Shown here: positions 1-12,251 of the stretch, in pieces
Layout: each line of letters starts with the position of its first letter
How positions within the stretch are numbered: the first letter of the stretch is position 1
NCBI GenBank assembly: GCA_013397075.1
Contig: VWZS01004377.1
Coordinates: 239,097-303,096, forward strand
Source: Rhabdornis inornatus
Taxonomy: Eukaryota; Chordata; Aves; Passeriformes; Rhabdornithidae
Direction: 5' to 3'
Length of the DNA: 64,000 nt
Translations under genes and position numbers: made by a program
Notes under the pieces: model-generated
What the model saw: only the letters and a program-made list of their open reading frames with translations
Database searches by the model: none
Told to the model about the DNA's origin: nothing

Positions 1-3000
1 ATCTCTGTCAAGCCCAGTGTCCCTGTCCCTGCCAAACTTCCCACTGGTCCTGTTACCATCACTGAATAGGACCTGAGTCACTGAGGGTTCACATCCCTGC
101 CCAGATGAAATCATGTCCTTTTCTACAGGACACATTCAGAAATGTGGACTATTCCTCTCTTCCTCACCTCTGAGCTGGGAAAAAAAGAGATATTTGTGCT
201 TTCTACCATGCTAAAAGCTTCAGAGGACTCCCTGCTCTTTCAAACCAACTATCATAAGTGCAATTTCAAAGTGTTTCTCTATGCTAATATCCAGTGGCTT
301 TTTAAAAAGCAGCTGACAGCAGTGCTGGAATGGCTAATGCCTAATTAGCTAATGGGTAATGATGCTCCTGTGAATGAGGCTGACATTTCACTCTGTAATT
401 ATCATCTAGGCTGAAACCACATCCCACAGTGGGCAGTGGAGGTGCCTTGGGACAGGGCTGTGCAATGGCAGGTCTGGAGTGATGCTCCCAGGCTGCCCCC
501 TGGGCTGTGTGTCCCCTGTGCTGTCACCCTAGCTGGGGCAGCAGGGGCCATGGCTTTGGCAGGGCTGCTCTTCCCCACACAGCCTCATTTCCCACCCCAG
601 GTTTCTGTATCTGAGCTGAAAAAGAGGAATTTTGCTGGGTGTTCCAGCTCTGTCCTCGTTCACAGGCCTGTGTCTCCATCCAGGAGGAGCTGGAGAAATC
701 CCTCTCTGCTTTGCTGGGACTCATCATAAAGCCTTGAGGAATAACAGTTTGGTATAATATTCTGAAGCTGAAGGTTTATATGCTCTATTAACCCTAAAAA
801 AGTCAAAGTCCTCTCTTTGAGCAGATCTGGGGTTCAGCACACCACGTTTATACCATGGTTTAGTTAATACCACGTTTTAGTCTCCTGGATCACTTTGTCA
901 CACAGATCACTTTGTCTTTTTCCCTTTACAGGAACAACTCAGTTTTGTTCCTTGGGCCACCAAAGAGTGAACACCAATTTATAGGTATTGGGGGGGGGGG
1001 AGTTAATTCCAGTGTGTTTAAGTGCAAAATCCACCCCTCTGGAGTCTCTGCTTTTCTTTTCCTCAGCCCCTGCCCCACCCACCACACTGGGACACTCTCT
1101 CCAAAGACAAGCCTTTAGGAGCAGCTTTAGGGGCCATCTCAAAATCTCCATTGCAAACTGCAACTCTTAGGAAAAAAGGTTACCAGAGGATCTGTTGAAC
1201 AAAGAGCCACCCCTGGGAACTTTCACCCAGTTTCCTGGGGTTTTAGGGGTGCCACCAGGCTCGTGCTCCCACAGTGCAGGGAGGCTGCTGGGGAGCTCCA
1301 GGTGCTGAGAGAGCTCTCACATGGACACAGCACTGGAGGATCCCTGGGAGGTTTTGCTCCTGTCAGTCTCCAAATCTACAGTTTCATGCACTGCCAGTCT
1401 GATTTTTAGACATGCTAGGTGCTCCCAGGTAAAGGAACTTGCTGGAGCTGAGCATTTCCAGGGACAGAAGGGAGGCACACACAGCCCTGACACTGAAACA
1501 GAGATGCTCCTGCACTGGGGAAATCTGAGCCAGCCCTTCCTTCAACAGCCCTGGGCAACAGGACCAGACACATCCCCTGCACACCTTTGCTTTTCCACTT
1601 TCATGTTGCTGTGCAAAGTGGGGAGATGTACCAGTGCTGGCAAAGGCTGCTGACATCCAAGGGTATGTGTGAAAACTGGAGTTCCTGCAATACAGCACTC
1701 AACTGGCAGATTTAAAAATAATAGCAATAAAAATAATAATAAATATGGTTATTATTGAGCAGAAGGAGCCTATGGAGCCCTGGGAGACACATTAGCTGTT
1801 TGAATAAGCAGATATTTCTGTCCCTCCCTCCCTATGTAATCAATGTGTATTTATTTCTTTATTTAGCTCAATGCTCACCCTTTGAGGAGAAGATGAAAGT
1901 GTCAAGATGATCCTCTCCTTATCATGCCCTGCACAAGGGAAAGCTTTGAAGATACAATATGCAGAAACACTGGGCTCTCTGGTGACTTCTCCAGATTTAA
2001 TTAGCCCAACCTTCTGTATGGATCCTGCCTCCCCCTCCAGACAGCCCTTTCTTCCCCCCTCCCCAGCCTCAGACAAGCTTCTGGACTCACTGGCAAAATA
2101 GCAGCTGCTCAAGCCCTCCATTTAATTCAGAGCTTGGCTCTCCAAGATGGGCTAAAAAAAAATGCCACCCCAAAGATGGAGCTGCTTTTAGCATTATACA
2201 CGAGCTGCAGCTGCCAAGGAAAGTTTATCTTGGAGCCAATGTGAGCTCTGTTGCTCCAAGTTAAATATTTCTATTTAAAAAGTAGAATGAACTATACTGT
2301 GGGACTTCCAATTGCTTCCTGAAATATTAAGAAGGAATATCTTTAAACATTAATATTTTGTTACAGTGCTGAAGTCTTTCTAAGGGAGGGTTATTTTTTA
2401 GAGCTGTGTATTTTTCTCTGCATAATTGGAGCCTCTGATCTGTGCCCGTACTCTGTGCTCCCAAAAGTCGCTGTACACCAGCAACCTTCCTTCCAAAGCA
2501 ATCAATAAAAATCCTTCTTTTTTCTCTTGCCTGCTGTTCCTGCTGGTAGGAGGCACATGCCAAGGACACCTGAGCCTTGAGGTGTGTGCCCATCATGTGC
2601 TGAACCTCAGTGACCCCTCAGGGCTGCCAAGAGCATCCTGCTGGTTCTGCTGCACCCACATCCACTGACACACCCATGGATGTGCTCCCACTGCCCATCC
2701 CACATGGACCAGCAGTGGGAGCTTCCAGGCAGCCAGCCCTTCCCTGTGGCCCAGCCCACGGCCCATCCATCCTCCCTGGCACCAGGGAAGCAGCTCTTGA
2801 AAGGGCAGATCAGGAGAGCAGATTTAATACTGAAGTCATGCTAGGGAAAGGAAAAAAAATTAAAAAAAGAAGAAGAAGAAGAGAGAGAAAAATTATGTTG
2901 CTTCCAGGCCATTTACATGTTCATTTCTCAAGAGAATGTGACACTTTATCCTTTTTCTCAAATTAACTTCAGTGTCACAGGCAGAATAAAAAGATTCGAT

Positions 3001-3340
3001 AGAGGGGAACTGAAACATGGTGAAATGAAAGACTGGGAGCCTGTGTGCATGGAGCACGTGTTTGTGATCTATAGGAGCCAGGGGAGGGACAGCACTGCAG
3101 CCCTGCTCCCCTGCTCCATCAGCCAGTGTTCAGCAGCTTGGTATGTTGGCTTCATCTTACAAGGTCTCCCAGAGGTCCTTTTTTCCAGGCTTTTTTTCTC
3201 ACCCCTCTTCAGAGCAAACAAAATCCATTCCTGATTGGGCAGTCAGAGCTGCTCAACCATTCACATTCTCAGTGGGAGAGTCCCCAGGGATGAAGGGCTG
3301 GTCCTCAGCTAGATGGTCAGCTCAGGAGGGACATCAGAGC
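1..3340. other. Unique non-coding sequence, no gene seen
   Basis: No repeat family, RNA gene or credible exon is recognised. Reading frames on both strands are short and lack any known domain. Small local structures are a duplicated 12-base word (gatcactttgtc at 888 and 906), a G run near 990-1000, and a purine-rich stretch around 2845-2895. The part from about 2130 to 2480 is AT-rich and free of obvious repeats. Confidence 0.6.
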
Positions 3341-3510
3341 CAGCAGGACAGCCCCAGCAGGAGAGGACAGCCCCAGCAGGAGAGGACAGCCCCAGCAGGA
3401 CAGCCCCAGCAGGAGAGGACAGCCCCAGCAGGACAGCCCCAGCAGGAAAGAACAGCCCCAGCAGGACAGCCCCAGCAGGAGAGGACAGCCCCAGCAGGAC
3501 AGCCCCAGCA
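3341..3510. repeat. GC-rich minisatellite (GACAGCCCCAGCAGG unit)
   Basis: About ten imperfect copies of a roughly 15-base unit (gacagccccagcagg) sit head to tail. They alternate with a longer form carrying an extra gagag-like insert, so a higher-order period is visible. All frames stay open on both strands because the unit has no stop codons. The resulting Ser/Pro/Ala- or Cys/Gly/Leu-rich translations are by-products of the repeat, not evidence of a gene. Confidence 0.9.
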
Positions 3511-3774
3511 CTTGCACTGCAGGATGGGCTGGTCCTTGCCCATAGGCTCAGCTTGGGTTGGCACCAGAGGCACAGGGAGCAGGGATGTAAAATGTAGGAG
3601 GAAGAACCTGAGAAAGGATTACAGAGAAGAGAGGTCTGTATGACAACTGGGCAGGGTGACACCGTGTGACACAGCCAGCATCACAGCTGAGCTAGCTCTG
3701 GTTTCACATCAGTGTCACCCACAGCTCCAATCCAAGCCCTAGGCTGGGACCCATCCAGTGACAGCCTGAGAGAT

Positions 3775-4150
3775 GGGGGGTGTCCAGCCTGGAGAACAGT
3801 TTGGGGAGACCCTATGGAACCTTCTGGTGCCTAAAGGGGATTCCAGGAGAGCTGGAGAGGGGCTTTGGACAAGGGCATGGAGTGACAGGAGAAGGAGAAA
3901 TGGCTTCCCACTGCCAGAGGGCAGGGCTGGATGGGATATTGGGAAGGAATTCCTGGCTGGGAGGGTGGGCAAGCCCTGGCACAGGGTGCCCAGAGCAGCT
4001 GTGGCTGCCCCTGGATCCCTGGCAGTGCCCAAGGCCAGGTTGGGGCTTGGAGCAGCCTGGGACAGTGGAAGGTGTCCCTGCCATGGCAGATGAGTTGGAA
4101 TGAGATGAGCCTTAAGGTCCCTTCCAGCCCAAACCATGCTGTGATGGTCC
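3775..4150 (+). mobile_element. CR1 LINE 3'-end fragment
   Basis: A 5'-truncated copy of the avian CR1 non-LTR retrotransposon. It starts in the region encoding the C-terminal end of the ORF2 reverse-transcriptase protein (the WHR-VPRAAV and LAVPKARL stretches are recognisable) and runs through the family 3' tail with the CCATGGCAG and AAGGTCCCTTCCA words. It ends in a degraded form of the short terminal repeat. The frame is broken, so it is inactive. It shares long near-identical stretches with the other CR1 copies in the window. Confidence 0.92.
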
Positions 4151-5577
4151 CATGGATTTTGCTGTCCTTGGGGTACCTTCTTGAAGCACCCCATGGCCAT
4201 CACCCTTGATCTGCTGGGACACCCTGGTCCCAAATCTACTTTCTGCAAAAGGAGCCAAGTCCTGCTCCTTCAGTATCCCTGCAAGGGGCAGCCAAACCCC
4301 AGCCTGGACAGTGGGGACAAGCCCTTAGCCTGAGAGTTCCTGCTGTAGTGAGTATATCATGCTCTTAATTAGTCATGTAACTTTTAAAAATCAGAGAGAT
4401 TTTTCTGGGCACTGGAGGGGGACAGGGAAGAGAGAGCAGAATGAGAGCTCATTTCTCTGTGAGATCTGTCTCCCAGCTGGCTGGAGCACTGACCTCCACA
4501 GCTGTGCCATGGGGAAGTACAGCTGCCTTCTCTGGATCACATATGCTCTGGGCTGGGGGGTTTTTGGAGGGTTTGGTTTTTGTCTTATTATTTTGCAGGC
4601 TTTTGTGCCCTCAGAAAGCAAAACTCACCACCCTGCCTTCATCTTTCTCTCCTGCAGCAACAGAGGAAGGGTGTTAAAGCCTCCAGCTTCACTTAAAGCT
4701 TCATAAACTGTAACACCCACTTCAACGCCATTCCTATTCCTGGTCAAGGTGGCTTTGGAAAACCAGAAGTTCTGAGACAGCAGAAGCCTGTGTGTCCCTC
4801 ATGCATCCCCATTCCTCGTGGAATGCAGCACCCTGGCTGGGTTTAGGACACCATGTGTCAGTGTTTCAGCGACCTCCTGCACATCCAGCCCCAAAACCCG
4901 TGGGCTGGACACCCCTCACTGCAGCCTGGTGTGAACAGCCCCAGCCCAGGGAATCTGTGCAGGAGGTGACAATGCTGAGCTGCTGTGGGCTGGCACACAC
5001 AGCAGGACACCCTGAGGCACAGCAGGCAGCTGGGAATTATTTATCTGTCTAGGACTGCAATTAAACCTCAAGGGTCAGAAGTATTTAAATGTTTTGGTTC
5101 AGGGCTTTGTGGTTTCTGGGTGTGCAGCTGAAGGGACCCTTGACCTTGATGGTGCACTCGAGGAGGAAAGGGGATGTCAGTGTTCTTCAGAGAGATTCAG
5201 AACATGCAGCAGGGGGATTTATTTCACTTTGAGGGTCCACAGCATAGTTAGCCCTGTCAGATTTTACCACTGATCACCCCTAAGCCCCTGGGGGAATGCG
5301 AGTGTTCCCAGGACATGATTTCCCTCTCATAAGGTGGACTTGTGACGTTGGACAAGAGGACTCACATCCCACACTGCCTGTTCCTTCCCAGCACTGCTGA
5401 GGCTGCAGGACAGCTCTGGCTGAGGATCCCACTCCAGGGTCTCTGTCAACCTCAGCCCTGGTCTTTGCTCCACCAGCATAAAAGGAAAGCAAAACTTTAT
5501 TAATTGTAGCATACAAGCTAAAGAAATTTGAGAAGAATTTCCATTATTCTAGTTTGACATTTCAACCATTTTTCTAA

Positions 5578-5596
5578 TTTTTTTTTTTTTTTTTTT
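5578..5596. repeat. Poly(T) tract
   Basis: An uninterrupted run of T residues of about 18 bases. No retrotransposed body is recognised next to it, so I do not call it the tail of a processed pseudogene. Confidence 0.9.
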
Positions 5597-6561
5597 GCAA
5601 AAACCTGAAAGAAAGAAGCCAAAGGAAAAGAAAAGCTCTTCTTCCCAGCTCCCAGAAAAATTCAAATGGAGGACCCTTGCCTTTCCCACCAGCTGCAGTA
5701 TGTAGGTCAAGTCCTGTCTGTGCAATAGGGAACAGGATTTACTGTGTGGAAAATCAGGCAGTGACAGCAGATGAGGCTCCTTGTTGGGCCATGGATCAGG
5801 AGAGGACACAGGACAGGCTCTGTCCCCGCCCTGGCACTGATGGACCCCCATACTCAGCCTGGAAAACAGCCCAAACCCTGCCCCACAGAAATCACAGCTC
5901 TCCTGGCTGAAAGGAGCCACAAAATCTTTTCTCCAGATCAGTTTCAACTCCTAATCGAAGACAGCTACAAAGATGAGCTCTGAGTTCAAACCAGACCTTA
6001 AATCCACAAAAGGCACTGTGGGAGTGGAGAGTGTTGGAGGAGCTGGGGAGCAGCTGGCTGGGGTTTGTGTCTGCCCCAAATTCCACCTCACCCATATGGG
6101 CCAAAGGGCTTTCTGCATCTTCACCTACTAAAAATATCCAAGGCTGGAAGTTAAAAGAAATTAAATATTTAGCAGTTGCATTAAGGCACCTTGGGATGAA
6201 AGTGTATGGATACAAAGCTGTCATCCCTTCATCATCATATTTTTTATGTAGCAGACGTGTCTTGTTGGCAAGGCAACTTTTGTGTTTTAAATCAGCCCTC
6301 ATAAATCTCATTAAGATGCCTTTTCTAAACCATCCATGCCAAAAAACCAGGAACAGGCACACACTGGGCATCACCCCAGGTCCCTTAGGGTTCTCCTGTC
6401 CAAAGCTCTCAGCAGGAGCTCGTTGGACACTTCCCACTGGGATGGCTCATGGTGCCTCCTGAGATACCTACAGCAGGACCAGCACACACCTGGCTTCACT
6501 AAAGGCTCCTGCAGATTTTAAACATGCATTGGGTTACATCCAGAATTTCTTTCCCCACTAT

Positions 6562-6583
6562 AAACAAAACAAAACAAAACAAA
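6562..6583. repeat. (AAAAC)n microsatellite
   Basis: Four to five perfect copies of a pentanucleotide in AT-rich unique sequence. Confidence 0.9.
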
Positions 6584-7321
6584 GCCACTTTTCAGCTTGT
6601 GGCCACAGAGAGCTGTAACCTGGCAAATTCATCTGGGCTTGACTCCAGCTGGGAGGCTGGGTGGACAAACAGGAGATGTGTCCTGAGGAACTACCCCTGT
6701 TTAGAGCAGCCCTTACACCTGCAGTGCAACATCCTCATCTCTGGGTGTGCCAGCAGAACCTCCTGCTCTGGGACAGGAGCCTGGGCTGGACACCACAGGG
6801 TCAGGTTTAACCCAGATGCTTTGGGTACCTGGAGGCAGAATGAAGTCAAACATCACTGGTTTCCTGGAAACAGGGCAGTGCTGTGGGAAACACACAGTTA
6901 GGATATATACATTTTTAAAATGCACAGTATTGTATTTCTGGGGAATCTTTAGTTCAAACTGATTAAATAATGATCCCCTGTAGTGATTTACCCTTTCACT
7001 TACCCACTCAAGGAGTAATTCAGTGTGCTGGCAGCACTGCAGGCTCACTGCACATCTCACACGAGCTTGCAGGACTGACACACTCTCACAGGGGCAATGT
7101 CTCCCTCTTCAATAGCACAATTAACTTAATTTAGTGCTGGCTTTGCTGTCCCATAGATACTCTCCTTTTTTAAGCATGCCACCTCCATGACATTTGGTGG
7201 CATCTGGCCCACAGCTGCTTCTCAGGGGGTCCCATCAGCCTCTGGAGCAGAGATATCCCCATTTTCCTGTCAGCAGAGACAGTGGGAGCTGCTACCAGCC
7301 TTGTCCAAGTGTGGGAAGGGA

Positions 7322-7590
7322 GAAATGGAGGGGAATGGATGGAGAGGGATGGATGGAGGGGAATGGATGGAGGGGNNNNNNNNNNNNNNNNNNNNNNNNN
7401 NNNNNNNNNNNNNNNNNNNNNNNNNNNNNNNNNNNNNNNNNNNNNNNNNNNNNNNNNNNNNNNNNNNNNNNNNNATGGATGGAGGGGAATGGATGGAGGG
7501 GAATGGATGGATGGAGGTGGGGATGGAGGGGATTGGATGGAGAGGGATGGATGGATGGATGGATGGATGGATGGATGGGGATGGATGGAG
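7322..7590. repeat. GGATGGA-type satellite interrupted by gap
   Basis: Tandem GGATGGA, GGGAATGGATGGAG and GGAT units flank a run of 99 Ns. The right side ends in a clean (GGAT)n stretch at about 7540-7578. The array has no stop codons in several frames, which yields long false reading frames of Met/Asp/Gly or Pro/Ser/His repeats. The true array length is unknown because of the gap. Confidence 0.93.
7376..7474. other. Assembly gap (Ns)
   Basis: A run of 99 undetermined bases inside the GGATGGA satellite, most likely an assembly collapse over the tandem array. The N count need not equal the missing length. Confidence 0.98.
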
Positions 7591-8695
7591 GCCAGGCTGC
7601 ACCCCCAGGCAGCCCCTTGCTTGCAGCCATGTGCATGGGCTTTTCCCAGACAGCTGCCTCCCAAATCAACACAACCTGCTGAGCCTCTCCAGGGCTAATG
7701 ACAAAACAACATCTCCGTGCACATACAGGTCTGCCAGAGATCTGACTTTTAAGGGGAACACAGGTCACTCTCTCTGGAGTATATTGATGAAAACAATCCA
7801 GAAATAAGGATTTGGGGGCAAGGAAGAGGAACATTTGTTTAAGTGGACACGCTGCCCACCCTGGATCTGCTGGGAGAAGCTTTTCCATCGGTGAGAGAGG
7901 CAAAGGAGATTGCTCCTCACAGCCCCAGAGAATGGGGCTTGCTCTGTGGGGCAGCCCTGGCACCTCTCTCTTGTTACACTCTGGCCACTGAGGCAAAAGG
8001 AGGCAGATTGGGCAGAAAAGGGAGGAAAAAATGGTGCTGTAGTCATTTCCTGGCCTGTGCAGAGCCCCAGAGGGCAGGGACACAGCAGCAGTCTCAGCTC
8101 ATCCCCCTGCCCATCCCATCCCTTGTGCAGACACCAGCAGGGCTGAAGGGCCATGGTTCCTCTTTCCTGGTGAAAGCAGTTGTCCCAGACCATGAAGAAC
8201 AACGCCACCAGGCTTGACTGGGGAGGGACACTCATGTCCCAGAGCCCAGTGCCCCGTCCTCACTCACATAGCTCTGGTGCCAGTGGGTTTCTGCAGGGCC
8301 TGGTGGGCAGCAGAGCTCCTGAAAGAAGCATTTGGAGGCCATTTATCCCCCTAAACCAAACCCAGTTCCTTCCCAGTCAGCAGCAGGAACACAACACACC
8401 CCCAAAAATGGCTTTTAGAAGTTGCTCTCCCCATGCTCTCCCTGTTGTAGGATTTAGCAGGTTCTGGGATATCACAGTCACTTTTGGGGATGCCCTCTGG
8501 GAGACAACAGTGAGTTTGCTCTTTCTGTCATCGATTTCTTGTGCCTGGGAGTGAGGTCAGCTATTTTCTCCCACTGGCACAGGTGGGATGTGTTTTTTTG
8601 GGAGAGGATCCTGTTCACACACCAGCTCCTGCCCTGTCCACAGCAGCAACACCCCATGGCACCCAGAACCCCATGTGAATGGATGTGACCCCCAG
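7591..8695. other. Unique non-coding sequence
   Basis: No repeat family or gene recognised. Reading frames are short and without domains. The base composition is moderately GC-rich, with no CpG cluster resembling a promoter island. Confidence 0.55.
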
Positions 8696-8762
8696 GAATG
8701 TGTGACACGGGAATGTGTGTGACACAGCAATGTGTGTGACACAGCAGTGTGTGTGACACATT
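8696..8762. repeat. Short tandem repeat, TGTGTGACACAGCAA unit
   Basis: Four imperfect copies of a unit of about 15-17 bases built around tgtgtgacac. The unit contains GTGTGACAC, a near-palindrome, so each copy could fold on itself. Confidence 0.85.
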
Positions 8763-10756
8763 TCAATCAAAATCAAGGTGTGTGTACAGAGGCAGCCACC
8801 AGAATTCAGGGATGTCCTGCTGAAACCCTTCACGTGGCACCCCCTAAACTCCCTCTCCCCCAGTTTTCCCGTGTTCCAGCCCAAGAGCATCCCTTGCAGC
8901 TTTATTTATTCTGGCCATAAACACTGCTGGCAGCATCCATCAGTGCACAGACAGGTCTCCCTCAGTTCCCCTGCCCAATTAGTGCCACTCTGCAGGAAGG
9001 AGCAGCAGCCCTGGGCCACAGAAGGCAGCTCAGCATTGCCCGTGGCTACATAATGCATCACACCTGCCTGCCTCTCACTGTCTTGGGTGAGCTGAACCCA
9101 ATGAATATTTCAATAGGCTCTGCTTGCCCAGGATACTATTAATTTTGGAGTCCCTGTAATCCAATTCCTTTTCCTCCAAGTGGGTGGTGATTATTAATTT
9201 CACAAGCTATGCTTCCACTAGCTCCTTCCCAGTCCCTTGTGGCTAAGGAATATTAATCCACATTCATGCTGTCATTCAGCTGCCCAGGAGACTCTGGTGT
9301 GAACAGTATTATTATTAATACCACTGCTCCCCACGTGGTTATAGCAACTTAAAGGCATACAAGTGGGTTGCAAAGGTCATTTGCAGAATAGCACCTAAAT
9401 CCTGGTGTTCAGAAAAATAAAACAGGGTCCAGGCAGTGTTTTTTGAAGCTGTTTCTCCAGGACCTGCTGATGCTGGTCCTGCCTTGCCAGGGCACAGGTG
9501 ACAGATAATCCCAGAAAATCTTGGACCTGTGAAGGTCCAAGAGCAGGAGGTGAGCTGAGCCTTGTCCCAGCCATATCTAGCAGCCAGCAAGGAGCAAATA
9601 CATCTGTCCTTCTTCTGGGGAAATTGGGGAAAAAATTAATTATCAAATCCAAACATGATCTCTCTATTTAAATAAAATGCCATAATACCCTGGAATGTAA
9701 TCACTTTTGACACTCCAAGCTTATTATCAAATTTGCTTGAAATTAGGCAATTCATTTGTGTTCTGCTGGAAAGGCAGAGGGTGGAAGAAAGCAGCTGTTG
9801 CATTTCTTTGCAGAGCAAAAAAGCCTCTTCCAGGCAGCCAGGTTTACCCAGACACATTTCAATCAAAAATCTCATGCAGGGGCTTGGCAACCCATCAAGG
9901 TTCCCTTGAATGTGAGGTGCTAGGTGGCAGAGAGATAAACAGAAAAAAAAAAAATGCGGAATTAAGTGATGAACAGCACCCAGGTCTCCTGTTCTCTCAG
10001 AAGGGTCAGGACACGCAGGGAGTGGCAGAGGGAGGAAGGTGAGGCAGTGTTAAAGGAACCTCATGGATCACAGGCTCAGTTTGTGGGATACCCACACTGG
10101 TGCTGAAGGCAGAGCTCAGCCAGAGCACCAGCAGGGCTGAGCAGAGCATCCCCACAGCTGCCAACCCTCCTGGATCACCCTGCTCCTCTCTCAGCTTCCA
10201 CCCCAAAATCACCTCCAGTGAGAGCCAGCCTCACACCTGAGCTTGTCTCTCTGCCCAGGGGCAGTGGCACAAGCCATGCTGCAAACAGGACCCTTTTCAA
10301 GGCACTGAAGGCCAACAGCATCTGAAACCAGAACATGCTTCAGTTTTGTTATTGTACACTTTTGGCAGCTGAGATGGGCTGGAGGCTTCACAGATGTAAC
10401 TGCTTTTGCAGCTTTTCCTCCTAGAAGAATGCAGCCTTCCCAAATTGTCAGCACTTCAGCCAGCACAGCCCCAGCCAATGCACCAACACAATTACAAAAG
10501 CAGAGGAGGGGAAGGTTGCTCCCTCCCAGCCCTTGTCTGGAAAGGACAAGAAGTAAATCCCGGGCCTGCTGAGCCCCACTCTGGGTGGCAAACTCTTGGT
10601 TTTCCAGATGTTGCACACCCCAAGCTGCCAGATGTCCTGAAGTCCCTCCCCACAGCCCCTGCATGCACAGGGTGGCTTGGCATGGAGCAGGGACATAACT
10701 GGGATGCAGGCAGCCCTCACTGCAGGAGGGAAGGGTTTCATCCCCTCATTTACAAA
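8763..10756. other. Unique non-coding sequence
   Basis: No gene recognised. From about 9080 to 9330 the sequence is AT-rich with several attaat words, which could be a regulatory element but is unproven. The 18-base word gacacatttcaatcaaaa occurs at about 8755 and again at about 9850. A poly(A) run lies near 9941. Confidence 0.55.
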
Positions 10757-11012
10757 GAATCACAGAAAGGATTGGCTTGGAAGGGAACTTTAAAATTCAT
10801 CCATTCCAACCCACCCTGAAATGAGCAGGGACTTAACTTGACCAAATCATTGTTCAGAGCCCCACCCAGCCTGACTTTGAATGTGTCCAGGAATGGGGAA
10901 TCCAACACCTCTCTGAGGAACCTGTGCCATAAATAATAAACAAACAAGTGCTCACTGTTACCAGTTATCTCCTATTCACTGAAAGCCATTCCCTTTCTTC
11001 TCCTACCAACAG
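10757..11012 (-). mobile_element. CR1 LINE 3'-end fragment, older copy
   Basis: Read on the minus strand this ends in the CR1 tail: the plus strand begins with AGAATCACAGAAAGG and continues with TTGGAAGGGAAC, CCTGACTTTGAATGTGTCCAGG and a CCTGTGCC word, in the family order. The tail word and spacing differ from the young copies, so this is a more diverged subfamily. The distal part (10920-11012) is weakly matched. Confidence 0.8.
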
Positions 11013-11325
11013 GGTAAACTCAGGGCTCCTCATCTCAGCCCTTTCCTCCATCCCTGCCTGCAGAGCCCAGACAATTAACAAGTAATTAGCTGCACTTGGT
11101 TTGAAGCCTTCCCCTGATTCCTGTTGAAGCCCTCACCAGCTGAACACAGCAGGGCTGGGACCCAAGAGCAGCAGAGCTCTGCAGGGTGGCTGGACACAGC
11201 ACAAGGGTTTAGCACCCACTCTCTGGAGGTGTCACCTGCAGGGTGAGCTCCAGCTCTGTAGCCACCAGACAGCTCCCAGGTTACCTGGACCCTACCTGCA
11301 CTCCTAAGAATTCCTAAAGCATCCT

Positions 11326-11878
11326 GGAACCATAGAAGCATGGAATCCCAGAATGGGTTGGGTTGGAAGAGACCTCAAAGCCCATCCAGTGCCACCCCTG
11401 CCATGGCAGGGACACCTTCCACTGTCCCAGGCTGCTCCAAGCCCCAATGTCCAACCTGGCCTTGGGCACTGCCAGGGATCCAGGGGCAGCCACAGCTGCT
11501 CTGGGCACCCTGTGCCACGGCCTGCCCACCCTCACAGGGACAAAATCCTGCCCAATATCCCATCCATCCCTGCCCTCTGGCAGTGGGAAGCTATTCCCCC
11601 TTGTCCTGTCCCTCCATCCATTTTCCAAAGTCCCTCTTCAGCTCTCCTGGATCCCCTTTAGGCACTGGGAGGCGTTCTGAGGTTTTGCCAGAGTGTTTTC
11701 TTCTCTAGGTTGGACACTCCCAGCCCATCCCCATAGCTGTTCCATCCCTCTGGTCATGTCCATGGGCTCCTCTGCACTCTCTGGGACAGGTCCATGTCCT
11801 TCCTGTGCTGGGGACTCCAAAGCTGGGTGCAGTGGGGACCCAGGTGGGGTGTCACGAGCACAGAGTACTAATACTGTG
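11326..11878 (-). mobile_element. CR1 LINE 3'-end fragment, long copy
   Basis: One of the longest CR1 pieces here. Minus-strand translation of the body gives a recognisable remnant of the ORF2 C-terminus (WHRVPRAAV, then LAVPKARLD). It continues upstream through the segment whose plus strand reads CTCCAAAGCTGGGTGCAGTGG up to the cagagta word. The 3' end at 11326-11380 carries the typical ggttgggttggaagagacc sequence. The frame is interrupted and the 5' part is missing, so it is inactive. Confidence 0.93.
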
Positions 11879-12251
11879 CCAAGCAAAGATCTCACTAACC
11901 TTGTTACCTCCAGTGAGAATTCTGTAGGGGCTCCCAGGAAGATGAGCTTCATTGGAGTCCCTCCAAGGTTTCTAGTCCTTTTCTAGAGGTCTGGAGAAAA
12001 GCTGTCCTGGGCTGTCACAGGAGCATTTGAACTCTGCACTGCTCACTCACCCCCTGAGCTATGTGAGCTTTCCCCCACACCATTATTTTGACAAACAGAC
12101 CTAATCTGGATGACTCTACTGCTGATATTGGTGTTTTGCATGAAGTGTCTTGCTCTAAATTACTTTAATTACAATTCACACAGGTTGCAGATTAGTGGCA
12201 GGTGGAGAAAGGCAAACTGTTAATATTATGTGTGCTGCTGCAGAGCAATGG
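11879..12251. other. Unique non-coding sequence
   Basis: No gene or repeat family recognised. The segment 12090-12240 is AT-rich and contains ATTACTTTAATTACAATT, a possible homeodomain-type site cluster. Confidence 0.5.

Larger units (their letters stand above)
4151..7321. other. Unique non-coding sequence
   Basis: No gene recognised. Contents include a poly(T) run at about 5578-5596 and an (AAAAC)n microsatellite at 6562-6583. A repeat-free AT-rich block lies at about 6110-6330. A minus-strand frame of about 181 codons (5892-6437) overlaps a plus-strand frame of about 143 codons. Neither shows a known domain, and I treat both as chance. Confidence 0.55.

Noticed and set aside
912..1170. Possible exon after the pyrimidine-rich stretch ending ccctttacag near 930
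   Set aside because: An acceptor-like sequence alone is common. The following frame shows no domain and no clear donor.
3143..3662. Repetitive Ser/Pro/Ala or Cys/Gly/Leu proteins
   Set aside because: Several frames on both strands are open at once because the minisatellite unit lacks stops; this is not coding evidence.
5892..6437. Minus-strand frame of about 181 codons
   Set aside because: No recognisable domain, no start or splice context that stands out, and roughly one frame this long is expected by chance in the window by a rough stop-frequency estimate.
7170..8083. Long frames of Met/Asp/Gly or His/Pro/Ser repeats
   Set aside because: They are translations of the GGATGGA satellite and run across a block of undetermined bases.
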